A stretch of DNA of 64,000 nucleotides from positions 13,250,696-13,314,695 of the forward strand of contig NW_025062477.1 of assembly GCF_000002995.4 (NCBI RefSeq). Reading direction: 5' to 3'. Source of the DNA: Brugia malayi. Its lineage: Eukaryota > Nematoda > Chromadorea > Rhabditida > Onchocercidae. The notes under the pieces are model-generated. The model saw only the letters and a list, made by a program, of their open reading frames with translations. It was not told the DNA's origin and ran no database searches. Below, one piece after another: positions 53,062-64,000 of the stretch. The translations under genes were made by a program, and so were the position numbers. The stretch's first letter is position 1. Each line of letters opens with the position of its first letter.

Positions 53062-56000
53062 CTTACCCACAAATGATAAGTTCAATGAAATATAATGGAA
53101 AGCTCCTTACACAGAACTCGGAGGACTGTCATTTTATTTTGATAGAATTATCTCGGTGATTCTGATACTGTTAGAACGATCATTCATTTCTCATTATGAT
53201 GTCAAATCTATCGCTTCCTCATTCGTTCAGCGAATATAATTTTTTTTATTAAAATTATATGTATTATTTATTTATTTGTTTATTTAATTATTTGATCTAA
53301 TGATACGAAAACAATGATAGAAAGATCAAACTAATGTAATTTGGCATAAAAATGCTTCACGTTATCCTATATTATTTCTTGGAAATGTTTCAACGATCTG
53401 AATTTTTCCCATGGTTTGGTGAATTTCAGTAATCATAGAGCTTTTTGAAAGTTTATATTAATGGAGCAGAAAAATCTTTTGATAAGCGACAGTTTTAAAA
53501 GTTTTTCGCGAATTTCTTTTAATAATTTTGTTTTAATAACTTTTTTTTTTTTTTTTGATTTTTACTGCTTACCGCAGCAAAAATCAAATTTCGCTGATTT
53601 TGTCAACAACCAAGCAATTATATAATAATAGAACAAAGTTCAACACTTAGCAGCTTTTCCTTCTGATTTGCACTTTTTTCAGCCTTATTGAATGTCACTT
53701 ATTTGAAGTTATTTTCTATCAAAATTTCAAATTTTGATGTTTTTTTTACTACAATCATTGAATGATTGAATATAGCAGTTGAAAGTTCCATGTATTACAA
53801 ACAATGAATTTTTGTAAGATAAATGTTGTTTACGTCAATAACTTTGAACTATTTAGACATGAAATACTATAATCAATAATTCTGAACTATTTATAGCAAA
53901 ATAGATGTGAAATACTATAAAAGATACCAGGTAAAATAAACTTAAATGATCAAGCATTAAAGAATATTATCGAGATCAAGAAGTTGTTATTGATAAATCT
54001 CATGGTAATCAGTTGAGAAGTGATTGTAGTAAGCTTCACTCTGTACATATGGAGAAGCAATATACCATAATACAACTTCATTTTAAAATCAATTATAGCT
54101 TGTTTTAAATGACTTATTATCACTAATTACTATACATAATTCATCCTTACTTCAGAGGAAGAAAGAGAGAAGAGAGAGAAAGAAGTCGCTAAGCTCAGCC
54201 ATTTTCATTTTTCATTCATCAAGCAATATTTTCAGCCTACTTGTTAAATCAAGTTGTCAATGGCAAAAGAATGGCACTCTGGACGAACATTTTTTTTCTT
54301 TACAATTATTATTTTTAACTTTTGAACGGAATGACTTCATGCTCTCTTCGAAAGATAAATGAAAGCTATTTTGATTTTATATATTTAGAAGATCAATAAA
54401 ATTCAAATGGATTTAATTAATCAATCTAATTGAATATATTCTGATATAATTAATATATGTACTACTGTTTACTCTACTACTTCAGCATGAAGGCATGCGT
54501 ACATGTTTTACTTTATTTTCTGATACATTGTCAGCGATTTATGTTTAGATAATCTCATTGATAACAGTTTCATTCGAAAAGTGATGTCATTATTATCATA
54601 ATAACCGGAAACCGTACTACATACACAGATAAAGAATGGAAAGGAAAAAGTAAAGATTTTCGTATTGTTTACTTCTTCGGCGGTTTAAACTGTTTATTAG
54701 CGACTCGTTGATTGAATTTCTTGTTCAATCCATTTGAAAGATAGAATTTGATGATGAATTATTGGGACACTGGGACTTTCAAACATCTGAAACATACAGA
54801 ACAGAGTGTTAATCCTAGTGGTGATAGACATTATAGAACTGAGACAAAAGCGCGCAATTGACCAGAAAGCGATGGTTTGGGTTTCAAATTTATCTCACTA
54901 TATCTTGTGTTTAGTAATCAAGTACTTATATTTCATTGCATTCTTTTTTATTGCCTTCTTATTTACTAAGCAAAATTTTTGTCTTTATAAAAAGTATTTT
55001 AGTTATTGATTTCAGTTGTTTCAATATGAACAATTTAGTATATACATAGTGAGTGATATATTAAACTTCTACTGGCTAAAAAAGGATCGAGAATGTCAAT
55101 CACTTTACTAGTGACGTAATCAAGATTTGTCTAAAATGCAAAAATGAATTTAACGTTTCCAAAACTTCATCTCGAATAATTGAATTCTATCTTAAAACTA
55201 TTCACAAAACCATTTCTTTGCTATTATTTCTAATAATTATAGCTAAATACTGTCATAACACATTACAGTAATATCGATCTATTTATAAACAAGCAAAGGC
55301 TTTTTCAATTTATTTAATTCCGATAATTCATTTAATTTTATTTTTGTTCCATTTTCAGCAATAAATACTTACATTTGGACTGTTTATTTACAAAATCTTA
55401 GAAAAACGGCAACATTCCAATGTATATTTGTTCCTAAACAATTATTCCTATAAACAAAATTTTTTTGTCACAACGGAACAATCACTTAAACTTAGGTTTA
55501 ATGATAACCGAATTCTGAAGAAATTGTCTAAATGTGAATTTCTGATAAACAGTTTATCGTTTTGTTCCACTGTAATCAGAAAAAAAAAAAAAAAAAAAAA
55601 AACGTAGTAAAAAAATGTTCAAAAATTGACATCAGTTGTGATTTTTAGGAGACTTACAGTTTTGAGAAAAATGGATTGATTTATTGGAAAAGAAGAAACG
55701 AAACTTTTTTGATATGAAAATATCGATGTACGCTAAATTTTACGATATAAAAAAGTATTTCTGATATTGTTTTCAAAACTTCGCAAATATCTAAACATTC
55801 AGAAAAATGAAAAATTCGTAGATGAATCAAAAATTGCTACAATATTATATTGTTTTAATTTCATTTATTTCATTTCACTGCAAAAATTTTAATTTTGAAA
55901 ATACTTTCGTTTCTTTTTATAATAATTTTTGTAGAAATACATAACGTTATGGTAATTTTTGTATAATGTTTTATTACAATTTCAAATAAAAATACAATTT

Positions 56001-58882
56001 TGTAATGTTTATAAATGAGCCTTTTTGTTTTTTAATTTTGATTTTTGAGTTTATTCTGAATGAGAAAAGAGCTATTGATAAATGTTAAAAATAATAAATC
56101 TTAAACTATTTCTGAGTCCAATAATCAAATGACCTTACTGTAAGCTTTATTAATTTTATTGAGCAGTGACAATCATACTTAACAACATACTTCCTTATTA
56201 GAAATATATAAATTTGATAAGTATGGTAAAAATAGATGCATCAGTCAGCAACTACTGCATAATATATACTTCGGATTAAATCTGAGTAATTTGTGTCTTT
56301 CATTCACTTTTTAGTTCTAATTTTAGTTTCTTCGCTTAATTAGCAATGTGGAATATTAGGAAATCTCAACTATTCGAGTATGAAATGAAACTGTTCCGTT
56401 GTTTTTTGTCGATTCTTTACAAATCACAATTTTAATTAATTAAATTAATTGACGAATCCGTTATTTGTTTATTTATTTAATGTTTAATATAAAAATTTGA
56501 AGATACTTTTGAATTTGACTATTATTGGAAAGTCATTTCCATATTTTTCCAATTGTAGAATGTATGACCATTATAAAAAGTAAGTAATTATTGATTACTG
56601 AATACTTAGCTGATTAGGTATAATAATGACCTACCAGTTTGCAGACATCTTATGTTAGCCTTTGGCCTAGGTATTCTGTAAACTCAAAACTGTAGTGCTT
56701 TTTGAATGAGATATTGTTATAATCTTCAAATTGTCTAGCATTTCTACCTTTCTATTGCACAATTTTTTAGTTTAAATTAGAGAGGTGATGTAGTCCTTCA
56801 TTTGAAATCTTCTTTTCAAACTATGAGTAAATAGCCAAGTGCTGCATGTCGAGGTCGTTTTTTTCTCTCAATTTTCAAATAAATGCTAATGTTTTGGGAC
56901 TAGTCCATTCTCGTTTATTCCTCAGAGCATATACATCTTTTGCTTGTTAAAAAACACACATCTAAAAGTTGCACTGTTCATTTATTCATGCATTTTATAA
57001 ATGTTTCAGTTTCCAACTTCACACTTAAAAATTTTTTGATGTAAACGGCATTAGTTAAATAACTGTTCATCATTAATTTCAATTTAATATCAACAATTTA
57101 ATGCTAATTAAATTGAAAACTGCCTTTTAATTATAGTACTATAATTAAAAAGCAGCCTTAAAAAATTGAAAGTTCTTCTTAGATAATAATAATAAGTTTA
57201 ATTTTGAAGTTTTAAAATCATATTCATTCGCTTACAGTTATATAATGAAATCAGTGAAAACTATTTTAGCGAATATAAGATGAGCGTGGCTTAGTTTCTT
57301 TGCTCTTAAAGTGAGCCAAAACATTCTTGATATAGTAGTATCTTTAACTTACAAATCTTTTAAAGTATATTAGTTATAGGTCAAAAAGCAGTTATCTCTA
57401 CGTACTAGCAAAAGTACCAAAGTTTATGAATTCAAGTTCTCTGTTAAGAACTCTTCAATTCAAAATCTTTGAAATGAAAGAAATTGTATATAACTTTGTA
57501 CTGATTCGTAATAGTCTGTAAAAACAGATTGTATAACAAGCATGCTAATGCTTAATTTATTAGTATGCAAGTAAACTTTTGGCTAATGCCCCAAAAAAGG
57601 CTAAAAAAAAATTTTTGCTTTGGACCATTAAACATAATACCTCTGAACCACCAATTAGCAGGTGATATCTTATCACGTCAGTCTTGATCTCACTGATATC
57701 ATCGTGATGGATGAAGATAGAGAACGATTTTAATTATATGATAACTGATCCCTTTCATCTAATTCAATTCCAAAATCTTCCTACTTCGTTTATTTTTTAT
57801 TGATTGGAATGTATTAGCCTTATTTGATGTATCAATGTAATTCGCATCATTTCATCGTTAATTAATACCAATAAATAAAGTCAAAGTTAATGAACGTCTA
57901 GATTAACTTGAAAATGTAATTTATTCCTTAGAAATTTTATTTTAACCAATGTCTTTTTGATAATTTCTAATTCATTCATTTTTTTAGTTTCAAAATCTTT
58001 GAATGAATTAATTTGAACAAAATGTTTATTAGTGAATGAACATATTGCATTGTTTTATAATTTAAAAAGACTTTCCTTTGACTTTGACTTGTGTTGATAA
58101 CTAAGAGAAGAGAAATTTTTTAATCCATTTGAAAATTCGTATCTTCTGACACTTTTCGACATTTTTTTTCTTTGTTTTTGAATGGCACATTTCAGCAGAA
58201 ATGAATTCCTGTTATCTTTTTACTAAAGCAGCTTGATAATTTTGCTTTCAACACAACTCTGCCAATTAGTTCTAACGACAAGTTTTAGTTTTTTCCAATA
58301 TATCAATATTTTTTAGATTTCAACTTTTCATGAAGTATTGCCATAGTTCAAAGGTCGAACTAGATACGGTGGTGAAGGTTGAAAAGACACAAAGTAAAAT
58401 AGAAATGCATCAAAATTGTTAAAAAATCAACCTTTTATGTGCCAATAAAATATGCCCCCAAAATTGTGGGCTATCTTATTCGTAATGAAGAGTTTGGCAC
58501 TTAACTCATTTATTTACATTTGTTTCCAAGTTGTGTTCGCATTTTTCCTATCCTTGTAATTTCCTGCACCTTGGCGCTACTTTGTTATAATGCGCCACTA
58601 ATGCTATATCCTATTATTACCTGTTGCTTAGCACCATTGTTAATAAAAACCAGAAAAGTCATCAGCGAGCATAAATTAGTCTAATCGAATTATTGTCGGA
58701 AGTGGTAAAGGGTTAAGAAATGTTTAAATAAACCAAGAGCTTGATCAGAATATAAAGATATGAATTGTTTTGATTGCTTTTAACCATTCAGCTATACATG
58801 CCACATGTGATGAAGTGAAAGGTGACCTCAACCTGACCTGAAATTACAGGAAAGAATGCAAGATGCAAGCTGATAGCTGCTA
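53062..58882. other. Long AT-rich stretch with at most one candidate exon
   Basis: It separates a minus-strand and a plus-strand gene and so may contain both promoters. A poly-A run lies at about 55580-55602. A 29-codon frame beginning with ATG right after a TTTCAG (54786 down to 54697, minus strand) could be the start exon of the membrane protein gene; the rest shows nothing I can support. Confidence 0.5.
54697..54786 (-). CDS. Candidate start exon (29 codons)
   Basis: An ATG directly follows an acceptor-type TTTCAG, as is common where a spliced leader is added in nematodes. The frame MFESPSVPIIHHQILSFK continues to IEQEIQSTSR and a stop. A weak donor (ACGA then GTCGCT) would place it in phase 1, compatible with the membrane-protein exon starting at 53044. 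Without transcripts this linkage is a guess. Confidence 0.25.
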   Translation of the reverse strand: MFESPSVPIIHHQILSFKWIEQEIQSTSR

Positions 58883-60885
58883 ATGAAGTTACTGGTGATC
58901 CACGATGAAAGTTCCAAAATTTTGGGACATCGCTATCTTAATTCACAAATTTCACTTTATCTCGGTCTACTACAACTTACCATTTGCATTTGGGCTATGG
59001 CACAACATTTCTTTTCACTTTTCCGTTACAATCAGGTATCCACGATAGTGCGCAAAGCCATCAAAAATACGTGTACTTATAAGAAAGATAAGAAGCAAGT
59101 AAATACGGAATTTTTTATATTCAAACTGAAAATTGAAGACGAAAAGTGAATTAATGTGAAGAAATAAATTTCTTTTTGCTCTAGCCTCTAACACAATGGA
59201 ACTAATAGTTTCACTGAACTTTGGTGCGAGACAATATCTCTACTGATAGAGTGCAAACTTTCAAAGTTTAATTTAAATCAATTTCAGATACTGTTCTGTG
59301 ATTTCATCAACGGAACAGAACCCGTTTTACTGGTCGGTGTAGACATCATCATTTTTGACATCGGCTTGTTTCACTCATTATGGGGTATTGACAGTTGCGT
59401 AGCACAGCATCTGGATGGTGGATATGGAAGGTTCATGTGGTGTGTTTGTCACATTCTTGCCTTTGCCATATGCCTGCCATTTGCATTCGTATCAAGACCA
59501 AGGCCTTACTCATTATGGCCTCTTCTTATCCAGGTAATATTATGCTGGTATACCGAAGAAGTGATCATACCAAATTATTTGCATACGATCTTCGGTCTGG
59601 GCCTGTATATAACAGAACTTGTCTTTTTTGAATAAAAAGGTTTTGTATGTGACATCTAAACAATAAACACTTTGAATTGGATTGGGATGTTAAAATATCG
59701 ATTAAGTTAAAAAAAATAAGAATAGTATAGAGATGACAAGTTCAATGGCCTTAAACTCTTCCTATTATATTTCCCTTTTGGGACACAGTTTCTTCAGCAC
59801 AACAGTTCATATCATTTTCCTTTTTCCTTTATGCTCTAACAACGCTTAGTTGAAAAATGTCACAAATGCACAATACAAAGGATTCTCATTACTTTTTAGC
59901 AAAGTGCCTATGGGGTCGGGTTGCTGATTTTAAGTTTGGCTGCTCTACCGAGGGTCTTGCCGACATTTACCGGTGATCAAAACAGTGCTTCACTTTTATC
60001 GGTGTCTATTTATGCTACTGGCGCATCACTGAACTTCTTCCTGGTATTACTTCCCATTATTGCAAGCAGTTCTTTACAACTTGACATTATTAAATTTGGA
60101 AAATGAAAAGATAACGCACGTAGAAGTAATTAATTCATTACAAATAAAGCAAATAAAATAGATAAATGTCAAAGTTCAACTCTTCTTCAGTTAGAAATTT
60201 TATGAAATTCTTTGGTTTTGGATGACTTTGGTGACTTTTCTAAATTTATTTTCAGTTGTATATCTATTGGCATTGGTACTGGCACGTAGAAGCGATGTGG
60301 AATTCAGCACGAAAGCTACGCCTCAATCGCATCAATTCAGTAAGGAAGCGACGCACACGTGGGACATCGCTCGAATGTGTCAACGTTACCGATGACACTG
60401 CTCTACAGCACATTCAGCCACAAAACTCACTCTTCCATGTTCAACGTGTCACTTCACGGAAACCTCTAACCGAGTCCTATCAAGAATGCGTTGCTGCCGT
60501 TATGTCCGAAAATTTGTTTAAAACAGAGAATTTTGTGAATCACGATAGTAACGAGTATCACGGCTTGCATTCAACAAATAAGTGCCCGAAATCATGTGAT
60601 AAGCGTAATGACGCACACGTGACAGATTGTGATGACGCAGAAGAGTTGCGCCAAGCTGTTAGTCACAATAGAACAAATTGTTACAAAAAGTTAACAAGCC
60701 AGCGTAACCCGTGCAACCATAGGGTTAGAAGCCAAGTAAGGACTTCTGGCCTACAATCACTTTATTTGCTCTCCCACTACACGCCTCTTATGACTGTCCC
60801 GTGGCGTCCTTGTCATCCCTCCGTTCAAAATACCAAATTTATACGACATTTCAATGTTTCACAGCGAAGTTCTTTGATAGGTTAG
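58883..60885 (+). CDS. Unknown multi-pass membrane protein with long basic tail
   Basis: Exons are 58883-59035, 59288-59533, 59900-60043 and 60256-60885, all phase 0, about 390 aa. Hydrophobic segments suggest four to five membrane passes: ISLYLGLLQLTICIWAM (exon 1), VLLVGVDIIIFDIGLF and CVCHILAFAICLPFAFV (exon 2), GVGLLILSLAAL and SIYATGASLNFFLLYIYW (exons 3-4). After the last helix come the aromatic motif HWYWH and a strongly basic stretch (RKLRLNRINSVRKRRTR), then a long polar, presumably cytosolic tail. The last exon may instead be spliced: a donor at 60735 (CAA then GTAAGG) and an in-phase acceptor before 60870 would replace the end with a better-looking sequence (FDRLVPVPPDDIEQRLINA) ending at 61031. 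I do not recognise the family; the topology recalls small nematode four-helix membrane proteins rather than a seven-helix receptor. Confidence 0.65.
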
Positions 60886-62271
60886 TCCCCGTACCACCTG
60901 ACGACATTGAGCAGCGCCTTATAAACGCATTCACTGCTTTGTGCTCATCGAAAATTCTTGAAAGTGCACAGTTAATGATGAATGATAGCATTTTAAAGGT
61001 GCTATATTTATGGCAATTAATATTTAAATAAAATTGGAAGAGCAATAAATCGGGGAAAATATTAGGAAGAAGAAAAACAAAACATGTTAAAGAATTAAAG
61101 TGAAAAATTTTGGTTTAAAAGAATAAACTACTGATTTATTGTTGAAAGTATTAACATTTTCAAGAATCAATACTCAGTGTTTTTTGAATAGGAAGAACTG
61201 AAGGAAAATTAGCATTTAAATAATTTTATTCCAAATTTTATTTTGAATGAGCTTTCGCAAGAATTCTAGAATGACTCATCCATTAGTTTAGAAATCCATT
61301 AGTTTCTGTTTATTTTTATTTTCATGGGCTCATAAATTGCATATTATTTGAATTATCTATGAAACAGTGTATGTAAATATTTATGTAAAAAGAGTTGGAA
61401 GGTCTTCCCGTATTAATTTTCTTGAAGTGAATGGTACCAAAACAAAGTAAACTTTATCTAGACTAAAATGTTATGTTGAGTCAAAGGTCATGAGAGCAAT
61501 AGTTCGGAAGATTTTTATTTTGAAAAGCACAAAAATATAAGTTGAAAAATGACAGCAACATAACTTTTTTTGAATCTTCTGCCCGAAAACAAAAATGATT
61601 AATCAGCTAAATATTCTTCAACCAATAAGTTTCTGCCATGGAACATTTATGTTAGCATTTATGTACTAACTGATTAAGAAATTCTGTTTTTTAAAAAAAA
61701 TAAAAAACTAAATTATTTTAACTAGAACTATCAAGCAATTTTAAGAACGACACTATATAATATAGGTTAGAAATGTGCGGTAGAATGCAATTTTGTAGCA
61801 GTACAATGCGCAGTTGTCATTCACATAGTTTAGCATATATAGTAAAAAAGATGAATTAGAATTGAACAAAAGGGAGAACTATTTTTTATTGCTTTTCAAG
61901 TTTTAGCAGTTTATTTATTAATTTGCAGAACTTTAGAAATATAAGCACTACGACTTGTTTAAGTGTAGAACTTTCTAAGATAATAAATAATTTAATAATT
62001 AGCCATGTTTACCAAATTTCAAATTCGTGTCAAACTTTACAAACTTTTGAAAATAAGAAAACAAATCGTAAAATATTAATTTTAGAAGGAAAAATTCCCT
62101 TTTTCTGTCTAATTCAATGCATTAGTTATTCATGCAACAATGATCAAATGATGAGGCGAATAATTTATTTTTATCGAAAAATTTGTCAAATTTATCTTAT
62201 TATAACTATCCCAGCGTTCCACAACTTAGCAAATTTCAATACAGTAAATGACTAAGTAACTATCTTTAACT
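60886..62271. other. Intergenic, possibly the 3' end of the membrane-protein gene
   Basis: The first 150 bases may be an alternative last exon of the preceding gene (frame open to 61031). The rest is AT-rich; the open frame at 61923-62255 is AT-biased and not convincing. Confidence 0.5.
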
Positions 62272-62522
62272 ACGAATTATAATCTCGGCCTTAACTCCTT
62301 TCTTCTGGCTCACTGCGAATTACAATCTCGGCCTTAACTCCTTTCTTCTGGCTCACTGCGAATTACAATCTCGGCCTTAACTCCTTTCTTCTGGCTCACT
62401 GCGAATTACAATCTCGGCCTTAACTCCTTTCTTGTGGCTCACTGCGAATTACAATCTCGGCCTTAACTCCTTTCTTCTGGCTCACTGCGAATTACAATCT
62501 CGGCCTTAACTCCTTTCTTCTA
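62272..62522. repeat. 43-bp tandem repeat (minisatellite), about 5.8 copies
   Basis: The unit begins AATCTCGGCCTTAACTCC and includes TTCTTCTGGCTCACTGCG. Copies start at 62281, 62324, 62367, 62410, 62453 and 62496, an exact 43-bp period; a partial leader precedes the first and the last is cut short at about 62522. Copies are nearly identical (one has TTCTTGTGGC), which suggests recent expansion or ongoing homogenisation. The unit is much richer in G and C than its surroundings. Confidence 0.95.
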
Positions 62523-62853
62523 GCTTATCAATTGTATTTAATTCACTAAATTGCATAAAGCTGCAAAACAAACGGAAAACTTTTCACCACTTAATAACAA
62601 AATGTAAGAGATAAGAAAAGGTTTCGAAACGTTTCTGAAATGTCATATGGAAACGCAATAAAAGTTCTGTTATGTCAATTTTTCATTTTATAATGTTAGC
62701 AATAATCTACTGTGGTGCACTTTGACATAATGTAAATTTGCGTGAATTATGGAAAATATAAAATGGAAGTGTAAAAATTTAATTTGGTATTGGAATTCTT
62801 GAAGCAATGGTTATAACTGGTGGTTCCTATAATTAACTGAAATGAACTCTTTG

Positions 62854-62962
62854 TTAACTATCAGCAACGCTGTGCACTTCCGATGATGTCTTATCCTTAC
62901 GTGGAGCAGTTCCTCGTTTCACTTTATGATGATGAGATACGATCATCTGTGAATTTGTAGAT
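62854..62962 (-). CDS. Candidate last exon of a gene lying further right
   Basis: After an acceptor-type AAAG (transcript sense), 35 codons are open to a TAA. The peptide is basic and polar (SQMIVSHHHKVKRG, then APRKDKTSSEVHSVADS), which looks coding for this AT-rich background. It requires phase 2 at its start. The rest of the gene would be upstream on the minus strand, towards or past 64000. No family is recognised. Confidence 0.3.
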
Positions 62963-63759
62963 CTTTGAGTTAGGTTAGATATGCTCCAGCAATTCCATCT
63001 GCTTCGAATTTGGATTAGTAGACTTGTTTGATGAAAGGCAACGAATTATTTCCTTTTGGCAATTTTTTGGAACTCAGTTCTGTTTTGAAACAAAAATGAA
63101 TGAAAGTCAGTTAATTCTCATTAAGTCATACAACCAACATTCCAACTGAATTATTTTGTCCTGAACAAAACTATATAGAATTCATAAAAAAGTGATCTCT
63201 TGTCCATCACATCCATTCGATAGAGCTCCTAATTTACACGAATAAAAATTACAACGGTTAATTTAATAAGTCGATCTTGATGTTCTCAAAAACCTACAAT
63301 CTGGCATTTCCTCGATTGTTTAGGATTTCTTTACTATTAGTAAGAAACATTTTATATAAACAGTGCACAGGAACTCTACAATACTGAAATTCGAATTTCA
63401 ATTTTCATTAACCGATGGCGTTGAAGTATTTATTTGTTCAGTGTTATTCTGATCACTGGGAGACAGAAACGCTCATCAGAAGCTAGCAGCACTTTTCAGA
63501 AAATTTAATTCAGTATGAAGCTTTGCAGTAAATTTAATTCAGCATGAGTCTCAGACAATACTTCTGGACTGCTTATTAAGAGTAAAAAGAAGCCTAGCAA
63601 GTGACATGTGCTTACTGCTTCCACATTTCAAAATACACCGAGATACTTCCATGTCGTCAAGATCAATCCGGGATACAAGTCAACCACCCAATCAACCAGC
63701 ATGCATCACCACCCCGTCATCACACCACTACGTTCATATTGATTGCACTGTGCTCACTA

Positions 63760-63905
63760 TGCGTCGAATGCGCCTATTGACTACAGGCGCACATAGTACT
63801 ACACGACTGCCTGTTTTCGCTTTCCTTTTTGCCTGCCACCTTTTGCTTTCTTACTGTCAAGCAATTTCCATCTATGCGAAGTCACTTCAATCAATAAAGC
63901 TTTGA
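63760..63905 (+). CDS. Candidate short secreted peptide or first exon
   Basis: From an internal ATG near 63760 the frame reads MRRMRLLTTGAH, then a hydrophobic core (LPVFAFLFACHLLLSYCQA) and a short tail to a TGA at 63905. The core plus a small-residue C-terminus resembles a signal peptide. It could be a tiny secreted product, a signal-peptide exon whose donor I mis-see, or chance. The frame is open further upstream to 63606 but that part is not convincing. Confidence 0.25.
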
Positions 63906-64000
63906 TGTTGAAGCATAAAGTGGAATTGAATGAACTGATTTCATTGAGGCGAAATTGGATGCTTGCATAAACAAAGTTAGCCTCATCTTGGCTTGTGGTA

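Larger units (their letters stand above)
62523..64000. other. Right end of window, no firm gene
   Basis: Two weak candidates are present: a minus-strand terminal-exon-like frame (62962-62854) and a plus-strand frame with a signal-peptide-like segment (63763-63905). Neither can be tied to neighbours inside the window. Confidence 0.45.

Noticed and set aside
61923..62255. 110-codon plus-strand frame
   Set aside because: AT-driven composition, no signal peptide or domain, and no splice support.
1..64000. CRISPR arrays, prophage, bacterial operons, tRNA or rRNA genes
   Set aside because: The gene structure is eukaryotic throughout. The only regular array is the 43-bp tandem repeat, which has no spacers. 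I saw no tRNA-like or rRNA sequence by eye, though a covariance search could still find small RNAs.

Overview
The window looks like nuclear DNA of a parasitic nematode, most likely a filarial (clade III) worm. This is inferred from four things: AT-rich sequence, many short exons split by small AT-rich introns with nematode-type TTTTCAG acceptors, an N-type argonaute and a levamisole-type acetylcholine receptor subunit, and the absence of any bacterial features. Species cannot be fixed from the sequence alone. I rebuilt the gene models by hand, joining exons by splice site, reading phase and family similarity; most internal junctions are phase-consistent. First exons are often unresolved.

Layout. 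0.8-3.6 kb: exons of an unknown type I-like membrane protein, one of which sits inside the loop of a ~400-bp imperfect inverted repeat. 4.55-5.57 kb (+): a small secreted protein of 202 aa, unknown. 6.7-11.8 kb (+): a KATNIP (katanin-interacting protein) homologue with three repeated modules. 12.6-14.9 kb (+): a CSRNP/AXUD1-type cysteine/serine-rich nuclear protein. 17.8-21.4 kb (+): peptidylglycine alpha-hydroxylating monooxygenase (PHM), probably with one GC-AG intron. 23.4-30.9 kb (-): a complete 21-exon Argonaute with the full DEDH catalytic tetrad. 32.25-33.96 kb (+): a two-repeat protein of unknown function. 35.35-39.2 kb (-): a non-alpha nicotinic receptor subunit of the UNC-29 type. 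46.6-50.0 kb (-): pyruvate kinase. 51.25-53.05 kb (-): an unknown single-pass membrane protein. 58.9-60.9 kb (+): an unknown multi-pass membrane protein. 62.27-62.52 kb: a 43-bp tandem repeat. The stretches 39.2-46.5 kb and 53.1-58.9 kb are AT-rich with no gene I can support.

The genes do not form a pathway or operon. PHM (amidation of neuropeptides) and the acetylcholine receptor subunit both belong to nerve-muscle signalling; Argonaute is small-RNA machinery; pyruvate kinase is glycolytic housekeeping. I found no new multi-gene system. The best leads are the inverted repeat that encloses an exon (a layout that favours circular RNA), the unknown tandem-repeat protein, the GC-AG intron in PHM, and the uncharacterised membrane and secreted proteins.
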